Positions 1 to 9,252 of a stretch of DNA of 64,000 bases are shown in pieces; the stretch's first letter is position 1; each line of letters starts with the position of its first letter. The notes beneath the pieces are model-generated. The model had not been told where the DNA came from. It saw only the letters and a program-made list of their open reading frames with translations, and ran no database searches. The DNA lies in the NCBI GenBank assembly GCA_928724745.1, contig CAKMXJ010000005.1:496001-560000 (forward strand), read 5' to 3'. The translations under genes were made by a program, and so were the position numbers. Source of the stretch: Anthracocystis setariae (Eukaryota; Basidiomycota; Ustilaginomycetes; Ustilaginales; Ustilaginaceae).

Positions 1-2738
1 AGCGAGAGGTGGGTGAGGATGGCTTTGGTAGGTGTGGTGAGTGATGATTTGAGGGTTGAGACGATGGTTGTGTAGATCGAGGCGGTGGGGGTGGTGACGA
101 GGTGGTGGACGAATTTGCTTTTGATCCCCGCATTGCCACTTCCGGTACGCTTGACATCGGGTAGAGTGGCAGAGATGAGTGTATCCAACAAGCCCGACTG
201 ACGCGAAAGCAAGTGAAGCACCAACACCAGCCTAGGCAAATCCACACACTTCCCATCCTCCTCGATCTCCTCAACCGACAAAAACAGAAGCCTTCGAAAC
301 GTCTTGAGGGCACCAAACACGTCCCCCACCTTCGCATCACCTGTGAACAACCCCCTGTCCCCTTCCCTCGCGGGCAACCATTTCTGCGATTCGTTGCTAG
401 ACTCTGATGTGACAAGTTGCGAAAGCGCCAGCTCGAGCTCAGTCATATCTGTCGCCAAACGCAACTTGACACCCTCTCCCTCAGCCCCGGCGAAGAACCC
501 ACCGAACAAGCTGGCATGGAGCAAAAACACCTCAACCACCACCTTGCCCATCCTCTCCGCCAACGCTACCGCCACTACGCCAGGATACATCGGTAACAAC
601 CTCCCGCGCACGTACTCGACTACATCGCAAACCTCAACCATGTACGCCGATGCCCCACCCCCCCTCTTCCCACCCGTCACCGACGACAGCTGACTGTGCA
701 TCTTGCCCATCACCGCTGCCAGCCTCGTGTGCACCGCATCGAGGAGTCGCTTGATGATCTTGTCGCGCGCAGCCTCGACGACGGTACTGTAAGCGCGGCC
801 GAGCTGATCGGCGGCATAATTGGAATCCTGTTCATCGGCCACTTGGCGCACCCCGTTTGCCAGTTCATGTGCGAACCGCAAGAGGCAAGCGTTCCATGCC
901 TGCACGACCGGCACGTCAGAGTCTAGCGCTACGGCCGTCGCGTCCGTGTAGATCCCTGCGTCCATGCGTACGCCGAACTCGGTCACCAGCGCCGCACATC
1001 GCTCCACCACCGCGCGACTCAGCAACGGGTCGAAACGGCTCGCATCGAGTGCATTGACAATCACCCGGATCGCCCCATCCGCCGTCTCATCGCGTTTCGA
1101 CAGGATGCTGCTGAGAACCTCGGCGATGCGTTGCGTCGACTTCTCCACGTACGCCTTTTCGAGGATTCCGAGCGATCGCATCAAAACCACCGCCTCAGCC
1201 CCCTGCTGATGCACCGAATACTCGATATCCGTATACACCGACGTCTTGGCCAGAAACTCGTGAACCAACCTCACCAACCTCGTGTACCCGCCACTTAACA
1301 TCGTCATCAGCCATGGGAATTTGGACGTGGATGTGGCCACCTGCGTCTGCAACGACTGCGAAAGCGTCAGCCAAAACGTTTGCGATGGCTTATCGCCCAA
1401 AACCTCTAGCGACGACGCGAGGAAATTCGTCCCGGACTCGCCATCGTTCTTCAGCTTGAGCACCTTCTCGAGCAGGTACACTTTGCTGCAGACTGCGCCC
1501 ATCTCGGCGATGAAGAGCGTTTCGAGTTTGGTCCAGAGCGCGTCTTGCCACGCTTTAACTTCATGCGCTCGCGTGGATTCGGACGAATTGCCTCGCCGAC
1601 TCCCACGATACGTGTTGTACGTCGTTGCGATGGTTTCCGCCGAGGGGATGCGCATATTGAGCGTGTGTGACAGCGAGTCGAGATCGAACGCTGCTGCAGT
1701 GCGTTCGCGAACGACCTCGGTAAGGTCGTGGACGAGATCTTTGACGAGCGAAGGGAGTGTGCCGAGGTTGAAAGCAACCTGGAGACTGCTGGCCAACATG
1801 ATGGCGGAAAGATCGCGAAGACCACGCACCACCATGTCTTCCATATAGTCCACCACCGTCCGCCGCGCCGTCTCGACAACGGGAAGGATCTCTTGCACGA
1901 GTTTAAGGTCGAGCAGCGAAACCTCCTGCTTGGCTTCTTGCAGTGTCCTTTCGGACTGGATGAGTGTGTTGATTTCTGAGATCAGGAGTGCGGCTCGGGC
2001 GAGGTCGCGTCCATGCACTTGGCCTACGACTGCATCCTCCCCCTCCACCTCCCCTTGCGCTTGCCCCGACTCGGCTTTTTCCCTTTCCTTATCCTTCCTA
2101 CTGAACAACCCCTCCATCTGCGTTTCAAGCCGTCTCGCTAACCCAACGAGCTTGGAAACCCTCGCCACCAACTCTCCCGCCCGATCGAGCTGCTTCAAAT
2201 CCTCCTGTAGCTCCGTCAGCCTTACAAACGGATCATGCACCTTTCTTTTGAGATTCTGCACCTCGGCATCCAACCAATCGATGCCGCTGCGCGCATCTTG
2301 CAATCCGCTTTGCATCCCCGCCAGACCGCTTGTGCGCGATAGCAACGCCGGGGCGTTCGAAGTAACTTCGGACGAGATGGATCGGTCGAGCTCCTCGATG
2401 GCTAGATTCAGACGAGAGATGGCGAGTGAGAGATCCACTTCCTCCTGGTCCTGCTCGCGCTTGCGTTGCTTGGCCGTCTGGTCTTCAGTAGCTGTTGGGA
2501 GCGCAGAGGTGCGAAGCGGTGATAATGCAGTGAAACTCGCCTTTCGTGCAGTTGGCGATAGTGGTGCAGTGAGTGCTGCCGAAGGCGGATGGATGGTGGA
2601 TGGAGTGGCGGCTGCATCGACAGAGGAGAGGAGCGACGAGACGTATGAGGATGCATCGAAGGAGGACTGGAGGAACTGCGAGAGGTCGGTGGAGGCAAGT
2701 GCGCCCTCGGAGGGCAGTATCGATGTTGAAGCCTGCAT
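1..2738 (-). CDS. COG5: Conserved oligomeric Golgi complex subunit 5 (COG5), C-terminus cut by window edge
   Basis: COG5 is a lobe-B subunit of the COG tether, which captures recycling vesicles at the Golgi. The minus frame opens with ATG at 2738 and stays open to base 1, giving 912 visible residues without a stop, so the C-terminus lies outside the window. The N-terminus has the family's FLQSSFDASSYVSSLL stretch (about residues 20-35). It is followed by helical segments around NLAIEELDRSIS and GIDWLDAEVQNLKRKVHDPF, then VAFNLGTLPSLVKDLV. Further on, near residue 760, VFLLHASLFGGF leads to RLATDMTELELALSQLV, matching the family's HASL...RLAADFAQMELA block. These residues were read directly from the reverse strand and identified by family knowledge. 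No intron is needed. The visible part is already longer than human COG5 (about 840 residues), as is common for smut proteins with inserted loops. Confidence 0.9.
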   Translation of the reverse strand, partial: MQASTSILPSEGALASTDLSQFLQSSFDASSYVSSLLSSVDAAATPSTIHPPSAALTAPLSPTARKASFTALSPLRTSALPTATEDQTAKQRKREQDQEEVDLSLAISRLNLAIEELDRSISSEVTSNAPALLSRTSGLAGMQSGLQDARSGIDWLDAEVQNLKRKVHDPFVRLTELQEDLKQLDRAGELVARVSKLVGLARRLETQMEGLFSRKDKEREKAESGQAQGEVEGEDAVVGQVHGRDLARAALLISEINTLIQSERTLQEAKQEVSLLDLKLVQEILPVVETARRTVVDYMEDMVVRGLRDLSAIMLASSLQVAFNLGTLPSLVKDLVHDLTEVVRERTAAAFDLDSLSHTLNMRIPSAETIATTYNTYRGSRRGNSSESTRAHEVKAWQDALWTKLETLFIAEMGAVCSKVYLLEKVLKLKNDGESGTNFLASSLEVLGDKPSQTFWLTLSQSLQTQVATSTSKFPWLMTMLSGGYTRLVRLVHEFLAKTSVYTDIEYSVHQQGAEAVVLMRSLGILEKAYVEKSTQRIAEVLSSILSKRDETADGAIRVIVNALDASRFDPLLSRAVVERCAALVTEFGVRMDAGIYTDATAVALDSDVPVVQAWNACLLRFAHELANGVRQVADEQDSNYAADQLGRAYSTVVEAARDKIIKRLLDAVHTRLAAVMGKMHSQLSSVTGGKRGGGASAYMVEVCDVVEYVRGRLLPMYPGVVAVALAERMGKVVVEVFLLHASLFGGFFAGAEGEGVKLRLATDMTELELALSQLVTSESSNESQKWLPAREGDRGLFTGDAKVGDVFGALKTFRRLLFLSVEEIEEDGKCVDLPRLVLVLHLLSRQSGLLDTLISATLPDVKRTGSGNAGIKSKFVHHLVTTPTASIYTTIVSTLKSSLTTPTKAILTHLS

Positions 2739-3199
2739 CGTGATTAGCCTCCAGACCACGAAAGATGCGATAGAGGTGTGATCAGAGCTCGTGGATCTGA
2801 TGAATCGAGTGTTGGTGTTTCAAAGAATGAGTGAGAGAGAGAGCAACACCGCTTTGGCCACTTGCTGGAAGAACACCCCCACGGGCCGATATCCGAGAAT
2901 TCACCGAACACCAAGCGGTCACAAAAAATCACCAAAAAGGAGGCCTTAAAAGCCACGCAAAAAGTCGAAGCACCGACACCGACACCGCGTCGAAGTGATA
3001 GCAATCTTTGACAGCTAGGAACTGCACAGGAGAACTCGACCACACCGGACGTTGACACTTGCAAGACTAGCTCATATGGTCATCCCGTCGTTGCAAGAAA
3101 GCTATACAAACATAGTAATAAAGCGCCAAAGCCATGCGCTGGGAAAAGTGAAGTCAAATCGGGTCGTCAAGGATTACCGCTCCTCCAGTACGTCTTACT
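2739..3199. other. Intergenic: COG5 promoter side and GMC gene 3' end
   Basis: Both flanking genes are on the minus strand, so this 461-base gap holds the 3' end of the GMC gene and the upstream region of COG5. I see no further gene or clear motif. Confidence 0.6.
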
Positions 3200-5092
3200 C
3201 TAGGGGTTGGCGGCCTTGACGATATCGGCAGCCCTTTCAGCAATCATGTAGCAAACAGCCTGAGGATGTCCCGGTAGCAGCCTAGGGAACGAACTCGCAT
3301 CGACCACTCGCAAGGAGTCGACGCCGAACACCCGGAAGTTGCTGTCGAGGACCCCGTCCTGAGCGGTCTTGGCCATTCTGCACGTCGACGCAGCGTGCCA
3401 CACCGTCATCAGATTCTTCCTTATGCTCGCCAAAATCTGGTCGTCCGTGGCAACGTCGAGGCCGGGGAAAGACTCGGTGGTGGAGGTGCGGGTCGAGTTC
3501 ATCGCGTGGGCGTTAAATACTTGGCGCGTGCGTTTGAACGCAGCGATGGCGACCTGTTGGTCGACAGGTGACGAGAGCCAGTTGGGTCGGATCGCAGGCA
3601 AATCGCTCGTATCAGCACTTTTAAGCGTCACTGACCCGCGAGATTCGGGCGCCACAATGGCCACCAGAAGCGAAGCGAACTGTTGAAGCGTCAAACCGTT
3701 GACAATGTTGTTGACCACCAAATTGCTAAAGTCGCCGATGAAGCCCGGGCCGGAAAGGTATTCGATCTCGGGCCAGTCGGAAGGATTCTGTTTGAGCGGC
3801 GAGGCGTTGATCGAATCGAGGAAAGTGTTGTTCCATTTTTCAAAGCCGATCAGGTCGGCGACGTTGTTGGTGAAGATGCCCTGGTTCTGCAGGTTGAATG
3901 CGGCGATGGAGGAGGCGAGGAAGACGGGGTCGTTGGCTTCCTTGGTGGGCGTGTCGACGTTGACCGTGTATGTGGGGCCAAAGAAGACGTGATCCTGCAT
4001 GTTCTGGCCTACGTTTTCATTCTGAACAAGAATCGGGATGTTTTGCGCCTGAAGCTGAGCAGCAGGGCCGATTCCGGAAACCATCAGTAGCTGCGGCGAC
4101 TGGAACGCACCAGCAGAGACGATGATCTCCTTGCGAGCCTTGATCGTCTTCTTCACACCAAAAGGCAACGTGTAGTCGACCGACACGGCTTTCGGGCGCG
4201 AACCCGAAGCGTCGAAGTTGATCTTCTTGGCGAGCGCTTGGAAGATGACGTTGAGGTTGGCGCGGTTCTTGGCCTGCTCGTAGAACGAGCGCGACGTAGC
4301 ACGTTTGCCATTGCTCGCCTCGACGGTCAAAGTGGAATACTGGGCGCCGAGGATGTTGCCCGAACTCATATCGTTCGTTGTCGGCACGCCCACTTCATTC
4401 AAACTATTAAGCAGCGGTCCCGAGAACGGCTGAGCGTAGTTGGGAAAGCCAACACTGACCGGCCCGCTTCCAGGGAACGCAGCGGGGTTGTATTGAGCCG
4501 GAGGATTGTCCATCCTGATATCATGCCTTGGACCAAATGCCGTGAAGGTCTTCTGGTAGTACGGCAGCGTGTTTTGGAACGACCACTGGCTATCTCCTGT
4601 CAGATCCACCCATGTCTGCTGCGCCTGAGTAGGTGGTCGATGGTACAGCATGAAATTCCTTGCACTACTACCTCCAATGCACTTTCCTCTAGCATAGTGC
4701 ACCTTCCTGTTGTCATAACCGGGCTCACCTTCAGTCACAAAGCCCCAATCGATCAGTCCATTGGTCTGATCCGACGGCGAACTGCCAACTCCGAAGACGT
4801 CGTAGCCGGGAGTGTCGACGAGCTGCTGATTGATCAGATTGGAGCGGTAGTCAATGCCGGCTTCGAGAACTGCCACGGTGACGGCACTGTTTTCCGAGAG
4901 ACGCGCTGCCAGGGTCATTCCAGAGGTACCACCGCCTACTACAATGTAGTCGTATGTGTCGGTCGAAGGCGAAGGTGAAGGCAAAAGGCGGCGGTCGAAG
5001 CTTCTTTGGTCGGTGGCGGGCGCGGTGGTAACGCTGCTGAAAAGAGCTGAAAGCCCAATCACCACGGCGAGATTAAGGGTAATGCGGGTCAT
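3200..5092 (-). CDS. Secreted GMC-family FAD oxidoreductase
   Basis: 630-residue glucose-methanol-choline oxidoreductase, a flavoprotein oxidising an alcohol or sugar. An N-terminal hydrophobic segment (about residues 5-24, ending near TTAPA) looks like a signal peptide, so the enzyme is probably extracellular. The ADP-binding fold YDYIVVGGGTSGMTLAARL covers about residues 47-65. GMC signature 1 is ARGKCIGGSSARNFMLYHRP and signature 2 is SAGAFQSPQLLMVSGIGPA. The C-terminal active site has His566 (VWHAASTCRM) and His609 (LLPGHPQAV), the expected catalytic pair. The start at 5092 is an ATG directly before the signal peptide. The length is normal for aryl-alcohol-oxidase or glucose-dehydrogenase-like members; the substrate cannot be told from sequence. 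No partner enzyme lies next to it. It could instead be any of several GMC subfamilies. Confidence 0.92.
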   Translation of the reverse strand: MTRITLNLAVVIGLSALFSSVTTAPATDQRSFDRRLLPSPSPSTDTYDYIVVGGGTSGMTLAARLSENSAVTVAVLEAGIDYRSNLINQQLVDTPGYDVFGVGSSPSDQTNGLIDWGFVTEGEPGYDNRKVHYARGKCIGGSSARNFMLYHRPPTQAQQTWVDLTGDSQWSFQNTLPYYQKTFTAFGPRHDIRMDNPPAQYNPAAFPGSGPVSVGFPNYAQPFSGPLLNSLNEVGVPTTNDMSSGNILGAQYSTLTVEASNGKRATSRSFYEQAKNRANLNVIFQALAKKINFDASGSRPKAVSVDYTLPFGVKKTIKARKEIIVSAGAFQSPQLLMVSGIGPAAQLQAQNIPILVQNENVGQNMQDHVFFGPTYTVNVDTPTKEANDPVFLASSIAAFNLQNQGIFTNNVADLIGFEKWNNTFLDSINASPLKQNPSDWPEIEYLSGPGFIGDFSNLVVNNIVNGLTLQQFASLLVAIVAPESRGSVTLKSADTSDLPAIRPNWLSSPVDQQVAIAAFKRTRQVFNAHAMNSTRTSTTESFPGLDVATDDQILASIRKNLMTVWHAASTCRMAKTAQDGVLDSNFRVFGVDSLRVVDASSFPRLLPGHPQAVCYMIAERAADIVKAANP

Positions 5093-5610
5093 GGTGTGAG
5101 ACGTCTGGCGCCGCTTGGCTTATACAAGTACGGAAAGGTCGAATGGGCTAGGTCTGCTAGTCGAGTGGCTCGGCGGCGGAAGAGGGTCGATGGCGACGGG
5201 GGAAGAAGGAGGGAGGCTGATGAGGCTTGAAACTCAAGCTCAGAGATCGACCATTGAGTTGATGAGCTTTTATAGACTCTGACAGCTTGACGTTGCCTCG
5301 AGATGAACTTCTGGGAAGTCATCGCATAGACTTGTGCCCAGCAAATGAAAGATGCTACAGAAGCTCTTTGTGCCCTCACTACGTCCACTGCGCCGGCCTA
5401 AACACGGGCTTCCCGACTGAGTGCACCTAGCGTAGCTAGCGTATAGCCGGCAGAGTATGAGCGTTCGTATGCGCGCTGTTCGCATCGCGGGACAAACCTG
5501 AGGAAGAATCTCATGCATGGTCAGGCGGCCTGAAGTTTGATCGAAGCGGCTGAATATCTATGAAAGGGCCATGTGAAAGAACAAGAATGTCTACGGAAAA
5601 TGATAGAAGA

Positions 5611-5647
5611 TGAAGGCCAATGAAAGGACAATGAAAGGACAATGAAG
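5611..5647. repeat. 11-base tandem repeat (TGAAAGGACAA)
   Basis: About 3.4 copies of an 11-base unit, the first copy diverged, in the upstream region of the GMC gene. It has no coding context. Confidence 0.75.
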
Positions 5648-7915
5648 GAGGGTGCCGCCGTGTATGGCGTAGCGAGCTGTGAGCTCGCTTGCTTCAATGT
5701 TAGAGCGCTCATTCATTTGCTTGGATTACAAGTGCTAGAAGCAAACTCAGCGTTCATTTTCCAACTTAGGCCGCGCCTACAGGAGATGAAACAAGCGAAA
5801 GACGCTAATGCATGCTGGACCTAAAATGGAGCCATTAGAGGTCGGGGGACAAAACGCATACTAAAACTATCTCGGCGATAGAAGCACAATACGCCAATGC
5901 CTGAACGGTGCAGAGCAGCGACCAAGGATGCACTTTAGCCGTCCCGGGTCCTGCAATGCTCAATGATGCCAAGCGTTTTGCGGTGCACATTCGTTCCTGC
6001 ACCGTGTAACCTGGAGCGGCTTTTCGCTGAGCTCCCGTCGACATCTCCAAACCTGACCTACCGTGGTTCATAATGAGGTCTTCGGGGTAATGCTCGGCCA
6101 GGGTCTACAAGTTTTTGCGACTCTGCGAAAGTCGCATTTGCGAAGCATCGGCTGCAGCATCTAGTTTAGAGTGCGTGAAAGATCCTCGTCGGATGTTGCA
6201 AGCGAGCTGGGCGTGAAGCCAGGCCCGTTAGTCGGCCTGCGAAAACTAAGGCACTGCAAGCGAGTCTGGGCAAGCTTGTTGGCATGAATTGTATCTTTAG
6301 AGGGCACATTGCATCTCCGAAGAAAAATTAGCAGCCTTCTCACACGAGGTGCGGGCAAGCGACAGTCGCTGGCGCCATCTCGAAGGCCGAACGACCATCC
6401 AGCATGCACAATCCGATGGCGAAAGGTGTCGCCCATAAAACCCGATACTGTGCTGCACTGTACGGTGTATTGCGTTCGCTCGTCGCAATCTCTGCGGCCA
6501 AAAGTACAAGTCTCCCAAGGGCACGACCATCGCTGTTGAGACTGGGCTAGGGGGCCATACGGAGGCTTGCTGCAAGGTACTGTACTTCAACAGAGCTGTG
6601 CGGGGTATGGACTCGCGTGCAGCTCCAACTGAACAATGCAGTCTCTTCTTGGCATCAATGTTCCCAGGCTAGAGAGCTTCGTCCTGATGCTTTCGGAGAT
6701 ATCTACCCGACGAAATCGCAGTCTCGACCGCCGCATCATCTTAATCAATCCTCCTTTCCTCCCGTTGCCACACAGCAACGGCGTCTAGTAATGTGCATGT
6801 CAGTTTCCCATCGATCTGAGCGGGGTGAAAGTCCGACCCCTCGATTCATATCATCCGAGCCACTCTGACACTTGCGTGTACCTCTGACAGTTCGGCCCGA
6901 TTATGATCAGCATGTAGTCGAAGTCATCCCCGTCTTGCATAGCGAAGCAGTGACGCTCGCATTCTATACTGCGTTGGGAACCTGTCTGAACTCGTTCCGA
7001 AAGATGCATGCTCTTTGATTTGTCGACCAAGAGCGGCACTCCCACGACGAAGCCCTTTGTTACCAGCTGTGGGAAAGTTAGGTTTGACGCTGTCCATTGT
7101 GATTGTCGTGAGTTTGAACCTTAGCACAATCGCAGACGTTGTTTCGTGCATGCCCCTCTATCGACTTTCAGAATGTGTGCGAGCAGTTGGTAGGCAGGCA
7201 TCTTTGTCGTAAACACATCTCGAATGGAACCGACCGATACGCTGCTTTTGATCAATCTGAAGCAGGTCAGATAGTACATGGCGGTGAATTGATATTCTGC
7301 ACCGCATGGCATTCCAAGTGCAGTATTAATAAACAGGTGTCATGACGACGGAAAACAAGTCAAGCCAACGATTTTCACCAAGCCGCAGAACGCTTCGACT
7401 TAACAACCTTCTCGCAAACCAAAAGCCTCGATAGGACTCAGAGTTACAACTACACTACTGTACTGAGCCACGCCACGCTTCTGTGGGTGCTCTACACGTA
7501 ACAAGGCGTCTCCCTCAGTGGACAAAGAAACGACAACATCGCTGCACATCTACGCAACAACTTGCATTGCGGGTTGCATGATTGGACCAGAAGGGGGAAA
7601 CCAAACGGAAGCAAGGCGTCTTTTGTAGCTGTGCAAAGCTCAGAGACTCATCCTCGACTGAGGCTTGCTGCCATTAATTGAAAGATCTTCTAGAAGGATG
7701 TCGTGGCACTATTCTTAGAAGACCCCAAACCTATACGCAAACACGCTTGTCATGCTTTGCCTGAGTCTCGACCATGTTGCGCTTCAGGAAACAGTCCAAG
7801 CCAATACTGCCGCTGAAACTGAAACCCACCCAGCGTGAGTACAGAAGCTTAGAGTAGTGAACTGACAGGCAATAGGCAGACATCATCGGCACGTCCGGGC
7901 TTCTCCACCTCCGGC

Positions 7916-7943
7916 TTTTTTTTTTTTTTTTTTTTTTTTTTTT
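7916..7943. repeat. Poly-T run, 28 bases
   Basis: Uninterrupted T28, followed by CTCTA and T6. It could be a T-rich promoter element or the poly-A tail of a minus-strand retro-insertion. I found no clear target duplication. Confidence 0.9.
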
Positions 7944-8487
7944 CTCTATTTTTTATACAGACGCCGCGAATCGTCGAGATGAGATTTTGATAAGAGCACA
8001 GAACTCTTCCAGAAACCACCAGACTAGACTGCCTGCTTCGTCAGAAAATTCGGCGTTGCTTTCGCGATTAACTGGCAGATCTCACTACTCTAGCACTTGT
8101 AGAACGAAAGGTAGTTGTCTGCTTACAGGTCGTCTTCTTGCACTACTACTAGTCTTTCTACAGCGTCAGATGTGGCAGTGAAGCAACAAACTGTGATGTG
8201 TTGCGTGCCGATGTTTCAGTCGAAATGCTCAAGTGACGAAATCGGAGAGAGGTCTGCATGGCTTGGCCCAAATCCCAACTTCAGAATTTCGTTGCGCTTC
8301 CACCTGCAGTTACCAAGTACCGGTACAGTAACGGTACAGCCCGGCACCGTATCGCAAAGTCTAAGTTCGTCCGAAATTCCGATTTCGAAGGCAGTGGCTT
8401 GACCGCAGCTGCCCACTGCACAATGCAGGCAGGCATCTTCTGATCCGAGCTCAGAGCGGTGCACTGCACCAATGCTGTATTTAGAGG

Positions 8488-9252
8488 ATGTGCTGCTACT
8501 CACAGTTCAGCAAGGAGACTTCATCCCTGAAAGAACCTTCTTACACGATATCAGACTCACATACGCCTTTTTCCTCGATCTCTACCTCTATCCACGGCTA
8601 CCAGCATCGCCACAAACAGGAAGGGCTCGCTATATCACGTTGCTTGCTCGTTGTCGTGTTGCCGCACGATCTGCTTTATCGTGCAGCATCTTTAAACCTC
8701 AACCGGGACGCGCTGACTGATTGTCAAATTCCGGCAGCAGTAGTGGCTTGCGTTTTGTGCGTTGCCGTGAACCACCTACACTACTCTCTCCACACCTCCC
8801 CATCTGCACCTCTTACTCCTCAAGCCTCCAGCGGTTTGGGCTTGGTCTGCATTTCGGCTCATCACCACACTACTGCCGTGCAACCTTCGGGATCTGCCTC
8901 AAGTGCTACCAACAAACGGGACTCTGCTCTGCAGCAAGCTCGATTCGACACTGTCCAGTACAAGTACAGGTACAGGTCGTGTAGTCTTGGCAGGTTTGCC
9001 AACTCATCCGAACCTTATCCGCAACAGCCAAGGTTCGGAATCGTCCCGCCTCTTCGATCGTGTGTCACTGACTCGCTCCCACCCTGCAGAATCACACTCA
9101 AGCCTTGCATTCACGTTGATCGGAAGCGGAAGCTTTTCAGATCGGCACCAGCCCATTCTCAGTCAACCTGCGCGCACATTCAACCTCCTCAACTTCAAAT
9201 TCTTGACGCATCCGCAGCCACAGCCAGATCGCCGCAACATCACTCGACCGTC
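8488..9252 (+). other. Open 5' leader in frame with TPS2-type CDS
   Basis: 255 codons upstream of the chosen ATG contain no stop in the same frame. Their translation is low-complexity and unlike trehalose enzymes, so I treat the stretch as 5' untranslated or promoter sequence. It contains diverged GTACAG repeats around 8957-8974. Confidence 0.5.

Larger units (their letters stand above)
5093..9252. other. Gene-poor 4.2 kb interval
   Basis: Lies between the divergent GMC gene (-) and the TPS2-type gene (+). No frame holds a recognisable protein; the open frames are short and have no family-like motifs. It contains a short tandem repeat, a T28 run and several TACTGTAC-like palindromes (near 6455, 6578, 7457 and 8322). 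The last 765 bases form an open leader in frame with the downstream gene. A noncoding RNA or long regulatory region is possible, but nothing in the sequence proves it. Confidence 0.5.
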
